This document shows positions 1-8,187 of a DNA stretch of 44,473 nucleotides, in pieces. The stretch is from the NCBI GenBank assembly GCA_030731855.1, contig JANQTG010000128.1, positions 1,264 to 45,736 on the forward strand. The letters are read 5' to 3'. The translations under genes and the position numbers were made by a program. How positions within the stretch are numbered: position 1 is the first letter of the stretch; each line of letters begins with the position of its first letter. The notes under the pieces are model-generated. The model was given only the letters and a program-made list of their open reading frames with translations. It ran no database searches and had not been told where the DNA came from. Source of the DNA: Cellulophaga sp. GTDB taxonomy: Bacteria > Bacteroidota > Bacteroidia > Flavobacteriales > Flavobacteriaceae.

Positions 1-64
1 CCTGAGCATTAAAAGTAAATGGGATTAGTAATAAAATACTGATTTTAAATAGTATAGTTTTCAT
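1..64 (-). CDS. N-terminus of a secreted protein, cut by the window edge
   Basis: Reading leftward from an ATG at 62-64, the frame stays open to base 1. It encodes about 21 residues: a lysine after the start, a hydrophobic run (ILLLIPF), then FNAQ, which looks like a signal-peptidase I site. This is a typical Bacteroidota signal peptide. The mature protein lies outside the window, so its function cannot be named. Confidence 0.6.
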   Translation of the reverse strand, partial: MKTILFKISILLLIPFTFNAQ

Positions 65-411
65 AAATATAATTTAATTGATTTTTGTTTAACGAATATA
101 TTTATAAATTAAACAAACTGATACTATTTTCTAAAACATTAACAATGATTTCACAACTATTATTTGCTTCAATTAAAAAAGAATTTTTCGGTACTTTTAA
201 TATTAACTGAATACTTTTGTGGTACATTCATTTAGAGTTAAAACAAACGAGAAGGTTTAATTGTGATTTGTTAAATTTTTGTTAACAAAACTTTATCTAA
301 ATTTGAGTTTTTCACATTGCTAATAAACTGATCAAAACCTTTTAAAATACTATATATTATGCTAAATTATAATGGTTGAACATAGCTTAAGTAACTAAAA
401 AAAACAGGGGT
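65..411. other. 347-bp AT-rich intergenic region between a leftward gene and a relic operon
   Basis: No open frame here looks coding. The region holds a 14-bp palindrome at 277-290 and a possible rightward -7 box (TACTTTTG, 212-219) without a convincing -33 TTG at the expected distance. It probably carries the promoter of the leftward secreted gene and the old promoter of the decayed rightward operon. Confidence 0.5.
277..290. promoter_or_regulatory. Palindrome TTTTGTTAACAAAA, candidate operator
   Basis: This is a perfect 14-bp inverted repeat, preceded a few bases upstream by GTTAAA. The same arrangement recurs at 19353-19373 upstream of the DUF4331 operon, with only one base differing over the shared stretch. 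Sharing between two intergenic regions that each precede a leftward secreted-protein gene suggests a regulator site. AT-rich DNA makes chance palindromes more likely, so this is tentative. Confidence 0.35.
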
Positions 412-780
412 ATGAATTGTAAAGTAACTACTGTAAATATAATGGGTTTCTTGGTCTTAATATGGTGTATTTCGAAAGAAGAAATAGTTCTGCCAGAAGT
501 TAAAAACATTTCAGAAAGTGTTCACGCCTCAGGATTCATTAAAAGTATGTATCAACATGAGGTTTTTAGTAAGTCGAGTGGCATTATCGAGGAAGTTTAT
601 GTGACCGAAGAAAGACATGTAATAAATGAACCCTATTTTTAGATTGAATCAGAAAGGTTTAAAAATAGTAACAGAGAACGTAAGACAAGCTTTTTTAACG
701 GCCGACTACAAAACCAACATCGATATGTTACAAGATTAGCATAAGGCTATAGATTTAGCCATTAAAAGGCGATCGTAGGA
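412..780 (+). pseudogene. Relic of an efflux periplasmic adaptor (HlyD/MacA type)
   Basis: The first open stretch (412-642, 76 codons) has an N-terminal hydrophobic anchor. After it comes a stretch of HlyD/MacA character (NISESVHASGFIKS, then VFSKSSGIIEEVYVTE), the beta strand leading into the lipoyl-like hairpin. It ends at a TAG, and the same frame continues with IESE, as expected if a CAG became TAG. From about 659 a different frame reads KIVTENVRQAFLTADY and, after another stop, HKAIDLAIK, which resembles the adaptor coiled-coil hairpin. So one ancestral gene is interrupted by nonsense and frameshift changes, and the C-terminal barrel and membrane-proximal domains are missing. It would have linked an inner-membrane ABC exporter to an outer-membrane channel. 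Confidence 0.6.
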
Positions 781-1060
781 ATAAAAAAATTGGCTCATAA
801 ATGGCTTATCAGTTATCGGGTGGCGAAAAGCAGCGTGTTGCTATAGCTCGTGCGATGATTAACGACCCAATACTTATTATGTGCGACGAGCCCACAGGAA
901 ATTTAGATACTAAAAATGTAGACATCGTTTTTAATATTTTTAAAGAACTTACCGAAAGCTTTAATAAAACACTATTAGTAGTAACATACGATTTAGACTT
1001 TGCTGATAAAACCGCAAGTATTATTTAATTAGGTGACGGAAGAATTATCAGAGAATAAAT
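781..1060 (+). pseudogene. Relic of an ABC exporter ATPase, C-terminal part only
   Basis: The open stretch 801-1028 contains the ABC signature [14 protein letters not shown], then Walker B plus D-loop ([13 protein letters not shown]) and the switch region VVTYD, where the usual histidine is tyrosine. Walker A and the Q-loop are absent. Just upstream, in another frame, lies KLAHK, matching the helix that normally precedes the signature, so a frameshift sits near 800. A TAA at 1026-1028 interrupts the normal C-terminal tail, which continues in frame as LGDGRIIRE to a stop at 1058-1060. It resembles the LolD/MacB ATPase family. The direct junction with the adaptor relic implies a deletion that removed the end of the adaptor and the start of this gene. 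No permease follows. Confidence 0.65.
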
Positions 1061-1184
1061 CACTTAAATAAAATAATTTTAGATTATTAATGTATTTTAC
1101 ATTCAAACCGACTTATCTTAATTTATAGATATTTAAATTTGTTATCATTTATAGACGGGTAGCATAAACTTATGAACTAATTTC

Positions 1185-1805
1185 ATGATTAAAAGAATTC
1201 TTTTTACTGCCGTTTTTTATCTACTTTTTTCAACTTTATATGTACGTTCTCAAGAAGCATCTAGGTCGGTAGACTATATTGTTTTAAATACATCAGACAC
1301 CTTGTATGGAAAAGTTCAGCATATTAACGAAAAAAGGTTTAGTCCTGAATATTATAAAAAAATTAGATATACGAATCAACAAGGAAAACAGAAAAAATTT
1401 AAAAGAAAAGACGTTTTAGCGTTTAAAGTTGACGACCAACTATTTGAAGGCTTTTGGTTAAAAGAATCCTCACAGAATGGTTTATTTGGCACTTTTACTT
1501 ACGATATCGATGCTAAAAAAGGCGAAAGAAATTTCTTAAGAGTTCTTCACCGAGGTACGCTGAACCACTACGAATTAGGATGGTGGGAACAAGGAGAATC
1601 ACTTTTTTTATCCATGGCGCTATTTAAAAAGCAGCATGATTCTTTCTTGATCCGAGCTGATCAAGGTCTTTTGGGCTTAAAGAGAAAATCTTTAACACAC
1701 TATTTTCAAGGCTGCTCCGAGCTTCAGATTCAAATTGAGAATAAAATGCTTAAAAATGCTTCAGAAATTATCAACTTTTATGAAGCTAACTGTAGTCTAA
1801 ATTGA
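1185..1805 (+). CDS. Secreted protein of unknown function, 206 aa
   Basis: I do not recognise a family. The first 22 residues form a signal peptide (MIKRILFTAVFYLLFSTLYVRSQ, split here as a charged start, hydrophobic core and a likely cut after RS or SQ). The mature part begins with a segment (VLNTSDTLYGKV) typical of flavobacterial secreted proteins, in which a short beta strand is followed by a lysine-rich stretch (KKIRYTNQQGKQKKFKRKD). Two cysteines lie near the C-terminus. The likely location is periplasm or outer envelope. The gene stands alone between the relic operon and the lipid-metabolism pair. The start follows TAATTTC immediately, which could be a coincidental -7-like box. Base composition matches the surroundings. 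Confidence 0.7.
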   Translation: MIKRILFTAVFYLLFSTLYVRSQEASRSVDYIVLNTSDTLYGKVQHINEKRFSPEYYKKIRYTNQQGKQKKFKRKDVLAFKVDDQLFEGFWLKESSQNGLFGTFTYDIDAKKGERNFLRVLHRGTLNHYELGWWEQGESLFLSMALFKKQHDSFLIRADQGLLGLKRKSLTHYFQGCSELQIQIENKMLKNASEIINFYEANCSLN

Positions 1806-1881
1806 TAAGGCAAACCAAAAACCTCATTGCCAGACAAACTATCATAGCTTACGTATGAATTCTAATTATTAAAAATAACCT

Positions 1882-1889
1882 TATCTTTG
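1882..1889 (+). promoter_or_regulatory. Candidate -7 box TATCTTTG
   Basis: This is an exact match to the Bacteroidota -7 consensus TAnnTTTG, 75 bases before the phosphatidyltransferase start and correctly oriented. No clear -33 TTG is found about 20 bases upstream, so the promoter is incomplete by consensus. Confidence 0.4.
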
Positions 1890-1964
1890 CCTTTCTATTT
1901 TTTGAGGCAGACCAAGCTAGCGTGTTTTCGTTATTGGTAGCTTTATTTTAAATAGGCGCTTAGC

Positions 1965-2735
1965 ATGTCAAAATTACCAAAAGAAAATTCCTTTTTAGAT
2001 CTCTCTGATTACGGTAGATCACCAGCAAGATTCATTGCAAAATCCTTTAAAAACACATCAACAACGCCAATACACATAACTCTTATGTTTGTGGTGTCCG
2101 GAATAATTGCTATTCTCTGTATACTTAATAAACAGTATTGGTTTGCAGGTGTTTTTTTGATTTTGAAATCTATATTAGATGCCGCAGATGGAGAATTAGC
2201 CAGAATTAAAGAAACACCATCCTATACCGGTAGGTACTTAGATTCCGTTTCTGATATTATCCTCAATTTTTTAATATTACTAACCGTTTATCATGTTACT
2301 AATGGTTCCATAGTATATATGCTTTTGGCATTTTTCGGGATGCAATTACAAGGCACACTCTACAATTATTACTACGTAATTCTTAGAAATAAATTCGATG
2401 GGGATACTACAAGTCGTGTTTTTGAAATAAACACGCCAGTTGCACTAAAAGGAGAAAAGCAAAAACATGTAAATATCTTATTTTCTTGTTATAAATTCTG
2501 TTATGGTATTTTTGATCATTTAATTTACGCCTTGGATAAAGATGCAGCTGATAGTGAAAAATTACCTAATTGGTTTATGACCCTCGTTTCTATTTTTGGA
2601 TTAGGTTTTCAGTTACTGATCATTTCAATTTTGTTGGCGTTTAACTTAAAAGAGTATATTATTCCTTTCTTTATTTTATTTTCAATCTTTATTTTTATTT
2701 TTATTGCGATGCGTAAAGTGATTAATCGTCCGTAA
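1965..2735 (+). CDS. CDP-alcohol phosphatidyltransferase family membrane enzyme
   Basis: The signature D-x2-D-G-x2-A-R-x8-G-x3-D-x3-D is complete: D72, D75, G76, A79, R80, G89, D93 and D97. Family members transfer a phosphoalcohol from a CDP-activated donor to an alcohol acceptor in phospholipid or inositol-phosphate synthesis. The motif aspartates bind the divalent metal and CDP. Membrane segments are seen near 38-70, 95-125 and a strongly hydrophobic C-terminus (206-250). The acceptor cannot be told from sequence. The start at 1965 gives a normal amphipathic N-terminus, and a strong -7 box lies 75 bases upstream. The methyltransferase gene follows after 11 bases and is probably co-transcribed. 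Confidence 0.85.
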   Translation: MSKLPKENSFLDLSDYGRSPARFIAKSFKNTSTTPIHITLMFVVSGIIAILCILNKQYWFAGVFLILKSILDAADGELARIKETPSYTGRYLDSVSDIILNFLILLTVYHVTNGSIVYMLLAFFGMQLQGTLYNYYYVILRNKFDGDTTSRVFEINTPVALKGEKQKHVNILFSCYKFCYGIFDHLIYALDKDAADSEKLPNWFMTLVSIFGLGFQLLIISILLAFNLKEYIIPFFILFSIFIFIFIAMRKVINRP

Positions 2736-2746
2736 AAAAGGTTTAC

Positions 2747-3346
2747 ATGGATCGTAAAGTAGAAGAAAATTATTGGACAGCCCGCTATAAAGAAGCTCAA
2801 ACGGGTTGGGATATTGGGTATATTTCAAAGCCAATTAAAGCCTATGTGGACCAACTCCATGATAAAAATTTAAAAATTTTGATTCCTGGTGCTGGCAATG
2901 CTCATGAAGCAGAATATTTATATAAAAACGGATTTATAAATATTCATGTTTTAGATATTTCAGAAATTCCTTTAGTTGCTTTTAAAAAACGAAATCCAAA
3001 TTTTCCAGATCAGCATCTGCATCATGAAAGCTTCTTTGAACATAAAGGTAGTTACGATATAATTATAGAACAAACCTTTTTCTGTTCCTTCGTTCCCACG
3101 GAAACAAATAGAAAAGCCTATGCCAAACAAATGGCAACGCTATTAAAAAATAAAGGCAAATTAGTAGGTTTGTGGTTTTCGTTTCCGAAAACCAGTGATA
3201 TGGAAAAAAGACCTTTTGGAGGGGATAAACAGGAATATCTAAGTTATTTTCAAGTCTATTTTGAAGTAAAATCTTTTGAAACATCCTATAATTCTATACC
3301 ACAACGCCAAGATAGAGAGTTGTTTGGTATTTTTGTGAAAGCTTAA
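2747..3346 (+). CDS. TPMT-type SAM-dependent methyltransferase
   Basis: This 199-residue protein fits the short bacterial thiopurine S-methyltransferase (TPMT) family. It has an N-terminal WTARYKEAQTGWDIG segment, SAM-binding motif I (LIPGAGNAHEA, residues 45-55), an acidic residue ending the second strand (VLDIS) and the following IIEQTFFCSF segment. The physiological substrate is unknown; family members methylate S, Se or Te atoms of small molecules. The protein is cytosolic and has no signal peptide. It lies 11 bases after the phosphatidyltransferase and probably shares its mRNA, although a functional link is not evident. A G/C-rich palindromic element follows directly. Confidence 0.85.
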   Translation: MDRKVEENYWTARYKEAQTGWDIGYISKPIKAYVDQLHDKNLKILIPGAGNAHEAEYLYKNGFINIHVLDISEIPLVAFKKRNPNFPDQHLHHESFFEHKGSYDIIIEQTFFCSFVPTETNRKAYAKQMATLLKNKGKLVGLWFSFPKTSDMEKRPFGGDKQEYLSYFQVYFEVKSFETSYNSIPQRQDRELFGIFVKA

Positions 3347-3349
3347 TAT

Positions 3350-3402
3350 CCTCCCCCAACCCTTCCACACTTCGGCTTCGCTCAGTGCGAGCGGAGGGGA
3401 TT
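3350..3402. repeat. G/C-rich palindromic intergenic element (REP-like)
   Basis: Just after the methyltransferase stop comes CCTCCCCCAACCC, then an inner stem region (CTTCGGCTTCGCTC, then GTGCGAGCGGAG), then GGGG. The C-tract/G-tract ends and the inner CTTCG..CGCTC module resemble the element at 36221-36303 and, more loosely, those in the beta-oxidation operon. The position downstream of a gene suggests a transcript-end or mRNA-stabilising role. Confidence 0.5.
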
Positions 3403-3463
3403 AAAACTTATTAGATTTTATTTTTCGTTTATTATTTATTCTCTATTTTCTAAAAACAATATC

Positions 3464-3527
3464 TCACCCGATCACTAAATCACTAATTTACTATTTCACT
3501 AACATACTATTTCACTAGCTCACTAAT
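3464..3527 (+). repeat. Degenerate 8-bp tandem array, eight units
   Basis: Read from 3464 in steps of eight, the units are TCACCCGA, TCACTAAA, TCACTAAT, TTACTATT, TCACTAAC, ATACTATT, TCACTAGC and TCACTAAT. The phase never slips over 64 bases and the consensus is TCACTAAT. The array sits just upstream of the BNR-protein promoter region. A similar octamer array is found at 29245-29284. Confidence 0.75.
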
Positions 3528-3535
3528 TTTTTTGG

Positions 3536-3543
3536 TATCTTTA
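3536..3543 (+). promoter_or_regulatory. Weak -7-like box TATCTTTA
   Basis: It matches seven of eight positions of TAnnTTTG and sits 53 bases before the preferred ATG of the BNR protein, immediately after the octamer array. No -33 TTG lies at the usual spacing. Confidence 0.3.
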
Positions 3544-3596
3544 AACCGACTAATTAAATAATCTGGTTGAGGTCAGATGAATCAAAGCTAAAACAA

Positions 3597-6500
3597 ATGA
3601 AAAAACTACTTTCCTTAGTATTACTTTTTGTAGTCTACACTACAAATTCTCAAGACTTTACCATGGATCTTGTTCAAGATTTAAAACCTAGAAATATTGG
3701 CCCTGGCGGCATGAGTGGTCGTGTTACCGCTATTGATGCGGTTCATACAAATCCTGATATTATGTATGTAGGTACGGCTTCTGGTGGTATTTGGAAATCG
3801 GCTTCAGGAGGCATTAAATGGGAGCCTATTTTTGATAAAGAACTTACAGCATCTATTGGCGCTTTAGCCATTCAACAAAGTAACCCTTCTGTAATTTGGG
3901 TAGGTACAGGAGAAGGTAATCCAAGAAATAGTTTAAATGGTGGTTATGGCGTGTATAAATCGCTTGATGGTGGAAAAAGCTGGATAGCCATGGGATTGGA
4001 AAATACAAGACATATTCACCGAATTGTAATTGACCCAACAGATCCAAATACAGTGTATGTAGGTGCTATTGGTTCGCCTTGGGGAGAGCACCCTGAGCGT
4101 GGTGTTTTTAAAACGACTGATGGTGGTAAAAGTTGGAAAAAAATATTATTTACCAATAATAAATCGGGTGTTGCCGATATGGTTATGGATCCTACAAATC
4201 CCAACAAACTTATTGTTGCCATGTGGGAACACAAACGCGATCCCTGGTTTTTTAAATCGGGTGGTGAAGGTAGTGGTTTGTATATGACGCATGATGGAGG
4301 CGAAAATTGGAAAAAACTGAGTGAAAAAGAAGGTTTGCCTGCGGGAGAATTAGGTAGAATAGGGGTAGCAATTGCACCAGGCAAACCCAATATAGTGTAT
4401 GCTTTAGTGGAAGCTAAAAAAAATGCCTTGTATAAATCAGAAGATGGTGGATTTGGCTGGAAAAAAATAAACGATAAAGAAGATATTGGTAACAGACCAT
4501 TTTATTACTCTGAAATTTATGTAGACCCACAAAACGAAAATCGTGTTTATTCGGTATTTACCTATGTAAATGTTTCTGAAGATGGTGGCAAAAATTTTAC
4601 GGAATTGATGCCCGCATACAATGCTGATAATGGGGTGCACCCTGATCATCATGCATGGTGGATACATCCTAAAAACGGACAGTTTATGATGGATGGTAAT
4701 GACGGCGGTATGAATATTACTAGAGATGGTGGCAAATCATGGCGTTTTATTGGTAATATACCGGTCGCACAATTTTATCATATTAATACAGATAATGAAT
4801 ATCCATATAACGTATATGGCGGAATGCAAGATAATGGTTCTTGGCGAGGTCCGGCTTATGTTTGGAAAGCACAAGGTATTAGAAATAGCTATTGGCAAGA
4901 AATTGCTTTTGGTGATGGCTTTGATGTAGTTCCAGATTTAGATGATTCTAGATTTGGGTATGCTATGAGCCAACAAGGAAATGTATCAAGATACGACCAT
5001 ATTACAGGTAATAATTACATAGTAAAACCAACACCGCCCGATGAAAAAACGTTGCTGCGTTTTAATTGGAACTCTGGAATTGGTCAAGATCCTTTTGATA
5101 ACAGCACAGTATATTTTGGTAGTCAGTTTGTACATAAAAGTACCGATAAAGGCTTAACATGGAGTATTATTTCACCAGATTTAACGACGAACGATCCTGA
5201 AAAGCAAAAGCAAGGCGATAGTGGTGGTTTAACAATGGATGCTACTGGAGCAGAAAATCATTGTACCATTTTAGTTATTGAACCCTCTAGTCTCGAAAAA
5301 GATATGCTTTGGGTAGGGTCTGATGACGGTCGGGTGCACATTACTCAAAATGGCGGTACTAGCTGGACGGAAGTTACCCAGAATATAAAAGGTTTGCCCA
5401 AAGGAAGCTGGATTGCTCAAATAAAAGCATCCAACAAAACTAAAGGCGAAGCATTACTCATTGCCAATGATTATAGAAGATTTAACTATACTCCTTATGC
5501 TTACCGCACTAAAAACTACGGAAAAACATGGGAACGTATCGTAGATGAAAATGATGTTGAAAGTTATACGCTTTCTATAGTAGAAGATATAGAAAATCCT
5601 AATTTAGTCTTTTTAGGTACTGATGACGGTTTATACCTATCTTTTAACGCGGGAGAAAAATGGCAAAAATGGACAGAAGGCTTTCCTACGGTATCTACCA
5701 AAGACTTAGTGATTCATCCTAGAGAACACGATTTGGTAATCGGAACTTTTGGTCGCGCTGCCTGGGTTTTAGATGATATTAGACCCTTAAGAGCTATGGC
5801 TACAGACAAAACAATTTTACAACGCGACGCGAAACTGTTCTCGCCTCCAACAGCGTACCAAGCGGCCATTCAGCAACCAACAGGAAGTAGATTTGGTGCC
5901 GATGCAATATACAACGGCGAAAATAAAAAATTAGGCGCCATGATTACCTATTATATAAAAGAGGGTAAAAAGATTGCTTCCAAGGCTCGAAATGATGAGG
6001 ATAAAGAAGATGATAATCAAGCTGCTTCTCAAGTTCAAAATGATGATGAAAATAAAGAGATGGCTGCGCAGACCCTGAATGGGGTTCAGAAAAAAGATTC
6101 AATTCAGTTTGATATTTATAACGGTGCTGCCTTAATTAGAACTTTAAAGTACAAAACACCAGAAAAGGCAGGTTTTCATCGTGTATATTGGGGAATGGAT
6201 GAAAAAGGTCCAGACAGGCCATCACGAAAAATTCGTAAGAGAACCAATGAATCTGGCGGCATCGATGTAAAACCAGGAACGTATACCATTAAAATGAGTT
6301 ATGGTGATTTGGTTGAGGAAGCACCAATAGAAGTACAATCAGACCCACGATTATCGGTAGATGTAGCTTCAGTAAATGAAGTGTACGAAACAAGTAAAAA
6401 AATTCAAAATTTCACACAAGCTGCTGGCGATGCCGTACAACAATTGGTAGAAAGTAAAGAAATAGCTGAAAAATATCAAAAAGAGCTAAAAGCCTTAGAT

Positions 6501-6848
6501 AAAGACAACTATAAAGAAGAGATTAAATCATCAACGGAAATTATTAAAAAGATAGATGAAACAATAGATCTTTATTTAGGAAAAGAAGACAAAAGACAAG
6601 GAATTACTAGAAACCCAGAAATAACTGTTATGAAACGTATTGGTGATGCCAGCTATTATACAGGTTCGCGTAAAACAGGAATTACAAGTACAGAAAAACA
6701 ATTAATCCAATTCGCCGAAAATGAACTTAAACAAGCGCTTGATAAAACAAATTCGTTCTTTAATACCGATTGGAAAGCTTACCGTGCTAGTATTGAAAAG
6801 CTAGATAATTCACCTTTTAAGGAAGTAAAAGTGATTACTATTAAATAG
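3597..6848 (+). CDS. Secreted BNR/Asp-box beta-propeller protein, 1083 aa
   Basis: The reading frame is open from a TTG at 3567, but the ATG at 3597 begins a clean signal peptide (MKKLLSLVLLFVVYTTNSQ), so that start is preferred. The body up to about residue 740 carries repeated Asp-box motifs (SLDGGKSW, TTDGGKSW, THDGGENW, SEDGGFGW, TRDGGKSW, TQNGGTSW), as in sortilin/VPS10-like and sialidase-like propellers often annotated as glycosyl hydrolase. No catalytic residues can be assigned, so enzyme activity is not supported. After the propeller comes a K/D/E/N/Q-rich low-complexity insert (roughly residues 785-835), then an Ig-like strand region and a helical C-terminus. A lone gene, probably exported to the periplasm or surface. 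Confidence 0.85.
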   Translation: MKKLLSLVLLFVVYTTNSQDFTMDLVQDLKPRNIGPGGMSGRVTAIDAVHTNPDIMYVGTASGGIWKSASGGIKWEPIFDKELTASIGALAIQQSNPSVIWVGTGEGNPRNSLNGGYGVYKSLDGGKSWIAMGLENTRHIHRIVIDPTDPNTVYVGAIGSPWGEHPERGVFKTTDGGKSWKKILFTNNKSGVADMVMDPTNPNKLIVAMWEHKRDPWFFKSGGEGSGLYMTHDGGENWKKLSEKEGLPAGELGRIGVAIAPGKPNIVYALVEAKKNALYKSEDGGFGWKKINDKEDIGNRPFYYSEIYVDPQNENRVYSVFTYVNVSEDGGKNFTELMPAYNADNGVHPDHHAWWIHPKNGQFMMDGNDGGMNITRDGGKSWRFIGNIPVAQFYHINTDNEYPYNVYGGMQDNGSWRGPAYVWKAQGIRNSYWQEIAFGDGFDVVPDLDDSRFGYAMSQQGNVSRYDHITGNNYIVKPTPPDEKTLLRFNWNSGIGQDPFDNSTVYFGSQFVHKSTDKGLTWSIISPDLTTNDPEKQKQGDSGGLTMDATGAENHCTILVIEPSSLEKDMLWVGSDDGRVHITQNGGTSWTEVTQNIKGLPKGSWIAQIKASNKTKGEALLIANDYRRFNYTPYAYRTKNYGKTWERIVDENDVESYTLSIVEDIENPNLVFLGTDDGLYLSFNAGEKWQKWTEGFPTVSTKDLVIHPREHDLVIGTFGRAAWVLDDIRPLRAMATDKTILQRDAKLFSPPTAYQAAIQQPTGSRFGADAIYNGENKKLGAMITYYIKEGKKIASKARNDEDKEDDNQAASQVQNDDENKEMAAQTLNGVQKKDSIQFDIYNGAALIRTLKYKTPEKAGFHRVYWGMDEKGPDRPSRKIRKRTNESGGIDVKPGTYTIKMSYGDLVEEAPIEVQSDPRLSVDVASVNEVYETSKKIQNFTQAAGDAVQQLVESKEIAEKYQKELKALDKDNYKEEIKSSTEIIKKIDETIDLYLGKEDKRQGITRNPEITVMKRIGDASYYTGSRKTGITSTEKQLIQFAENELKQALDKTNSFFNTDWKAYRASIEKLDNSPFKEVKVITIK

Positions 6849-6975
6849 TATAGCAGCGTAGGGGATTACGTAAAAAAATGCGATTCAGTCAAAATGAAAA
6901 TGCATTGCGTTTGATTATAGCGCAAAATATATGTAATTTTAAAAATTATAAAAACAAAACTTAAAAAATAAAAAT

Positions 6976-7575
6976 ATGAAAAAAATAGCATTTATCTTAT
7001 CGATTGCCTTAGTCGGATTTTCGTTTAGCTGCAAAGAAGTAAAGAAAGAAACACAAGAAGCAGGAGAAGAAATAGAAGCTACTGTGAATGATATGAAAGA
7101 AGACATGGAAGCTGAAATGAACGAAAAAACCATGACCATAGCCCTAGAGCCAAAAAGTGATACTAATGTTAAAGGAGAAATCACGTTTACACAAAAAGAC
7201 GGTCAAGTAATCATGATGGCTACACTGACGGGACTAACGACAGGCGAACATGCTATTCACATACATGAAACTGCAGACTGCTCTTCTGCAGATGGAAAAT
7301 CGGCTGGAGGACACTGGAACCCGACATTTGAACCTCACGGAAAATGGGGTGCAGCTGAAGGTTATCACAAAGGTGATATCGGAAACTTTACTGCGGATGC
7401 TGAGGGTAATGGAAAAATAGAATTTTCAACAGATAAATGGTGTATTGGTTGCGAAGATGAAACAAAAAATATTATAGGTAAAGGAGTAATCGTTCATCAA
7501 GGAGTTGATGATTTCACAACTCAACCCACGGGAGATGCTGGTGGGCGAGTAAGTTGCGCTGGAATTATTCAGTAA
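6976..7575 (+). CDS. sodC: Cu/Zn superoxide dismutase, lipoprotein form
   Basis: It dismutates superoxide to oxygen and hydrogen peroxide, here probably tethered to the envelope. Residues 1-18 form a lipoprotein signal ending FSFS before Cys19. A charged helix (20-52) links to the SOD fold. The metal ligands appear complete: H95 and H97 (HIHE), H113 (GGHWNP), H121, H131 and D134 (YHKGDIGN), and H174 (VHQGVDDF). The structural disulfide pair is C102/C194. An additional CIGC motif (C156, C159) lies in the loop before the last ligand. The lipobox is loose (F at -3), so the lipid anchor is likely but not certain. A terminator separates it from the sigma-factor operon downstream. Confidence 0.9.
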   Translation: MKKIAFILSIALVGFSFSCKEVKKETQEAGEEIEATVNDMKEDMEAEMNEKTMTIALEPKSDTNVKGEITFTQKDGQVIMMATLTGLTTGEHAIHIHETADCSSADGKSAGGHWNPTFEPHGKWGAAEGYHKGDIGNFTADAEGNGKIEFSTDKWCIGCEDETKNIIGKGVIVHQGVDDFTTQPTGDAGGRVSCAGIIQ

Positions 7576-7593
7576 AAGAAACAATTTAAAAAT

Positions 7594-7627
7594 TAAAAAA
7601 AAGCTGCATTCTTTGTGGCTTTTTTTA
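7594..7627 (+). terminator. Rho-independent terminator after sodC
   Basis: An A-run leads into the stem GCTGCA/TGTGGC (two G-T wobbles) with a TTCTT loop, flanked by AAAAAA and TTTTTTT. It lies between sodC and the sigma-factor gene, so these are probably separate units or are joined by partial read-through. Confidence 0.65.
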
Positions 7628-7653
7628 TTATCTTTCTTAAGTAAATATCCTAA

Positions 7654-8184
7654 ATGGAATTAGAAGTTTTAGTAGAAAAGTTTCGAAATAAAGATGAAAA
7701 AGCTTTCGAAAAGCTTTACGAAATGTATTCGGATAGTATTACTGGTGTTATTTTCAATGTGGTTAAAAATGCAGACATTGCTCAGGAAATCTGTCAAGAT
7801 GTATTTATAAAAGCTTGGAAAAATGCGCATACTTATAACGCTACTAAAGGCCGTTTTTTTACTTGGATGTTAAATATAGCACGTAATGCTGCTATTGATG
7901 AAGTACGTTCTAAGGCGCACAAAAATAGCAAACAAAACCTATCTTCGGATTTTCTCGTAGATATCCTTGAAGACAGTAACGATTTTAATAGTCAAATTGA
8001 TGCGATTGGTGTAAAAAGTCTTTTATCTAATCTTAAAGAAAAATGTATTCAGATTATAGAACTTTTATACTTTAAAGGATATACACAAAAAGAAGCCGCA
8101 GAAGAATTAGAAATTCCTGTTGGGACGGTAAAAACCAGAAACAGAAGTTGTATTTCACAAATTAGAAGCAATATTTCGATATAG
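7654..8184 (+). CDS. ECF-type sigma-70 family RNA polymerase sigma factor
   Basis: At 176 residues it has only regions 2 and 4, as in extracytoplasmic-function sigma factors. Region 2 covers about 8-92 and includes AQEICQDVFIKAWKN and the -10-recognition stretch FFTWMLNIARNAAIDEVR. Region 4 (about 120-172) carries the helix-turn-helix YTQKEAAEELEIPVGTVKTR. It would direct core polymerase to a specific stress regulon. The anti-sigma gene begins three bases after its stop codon, so the two are almost certainly translated from one mRNA. Proximity to the secreted SOD suggests, but does not prove, an envelope or oxidative stress role. Confidence 0.93.
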   Translation: MELEVLVEKFRNKDEKAFEKLYEMYSDSITGVIFNVVKNADIAQEICQDVFIKAWKNAHTYNATKGRFFTWMLNIARNAAIDEVRSKAHKNSKQNLSSDFLVDILEDSNDFNSQIDAIGVKSLLSNLKEKCIQIIELLYFKGYTQKEAAEELEIPVGTVKTRNRSCISQIRSNISI

Positions 8185-8187
8185 CAA

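Noticed and set aside
1178-1184. TAATTTC directly before the ATG of the secreted unknown, as a promoter
   Set aside because: It lacks the last conserved base and any -33 TTG at proper spacing.
3567-3596. Earlier TTG start for the BNR protein
   Set aside because: It would put ten polar residues before a perfect signal peptide that begins at the ATG at 3597.
4016-4390. Open frame of 124 codons on the minus strand inside the BNR gene
   Set aside because: It lies wholly opposite a well-supported gene with family motifs, and its translation shows no motif.
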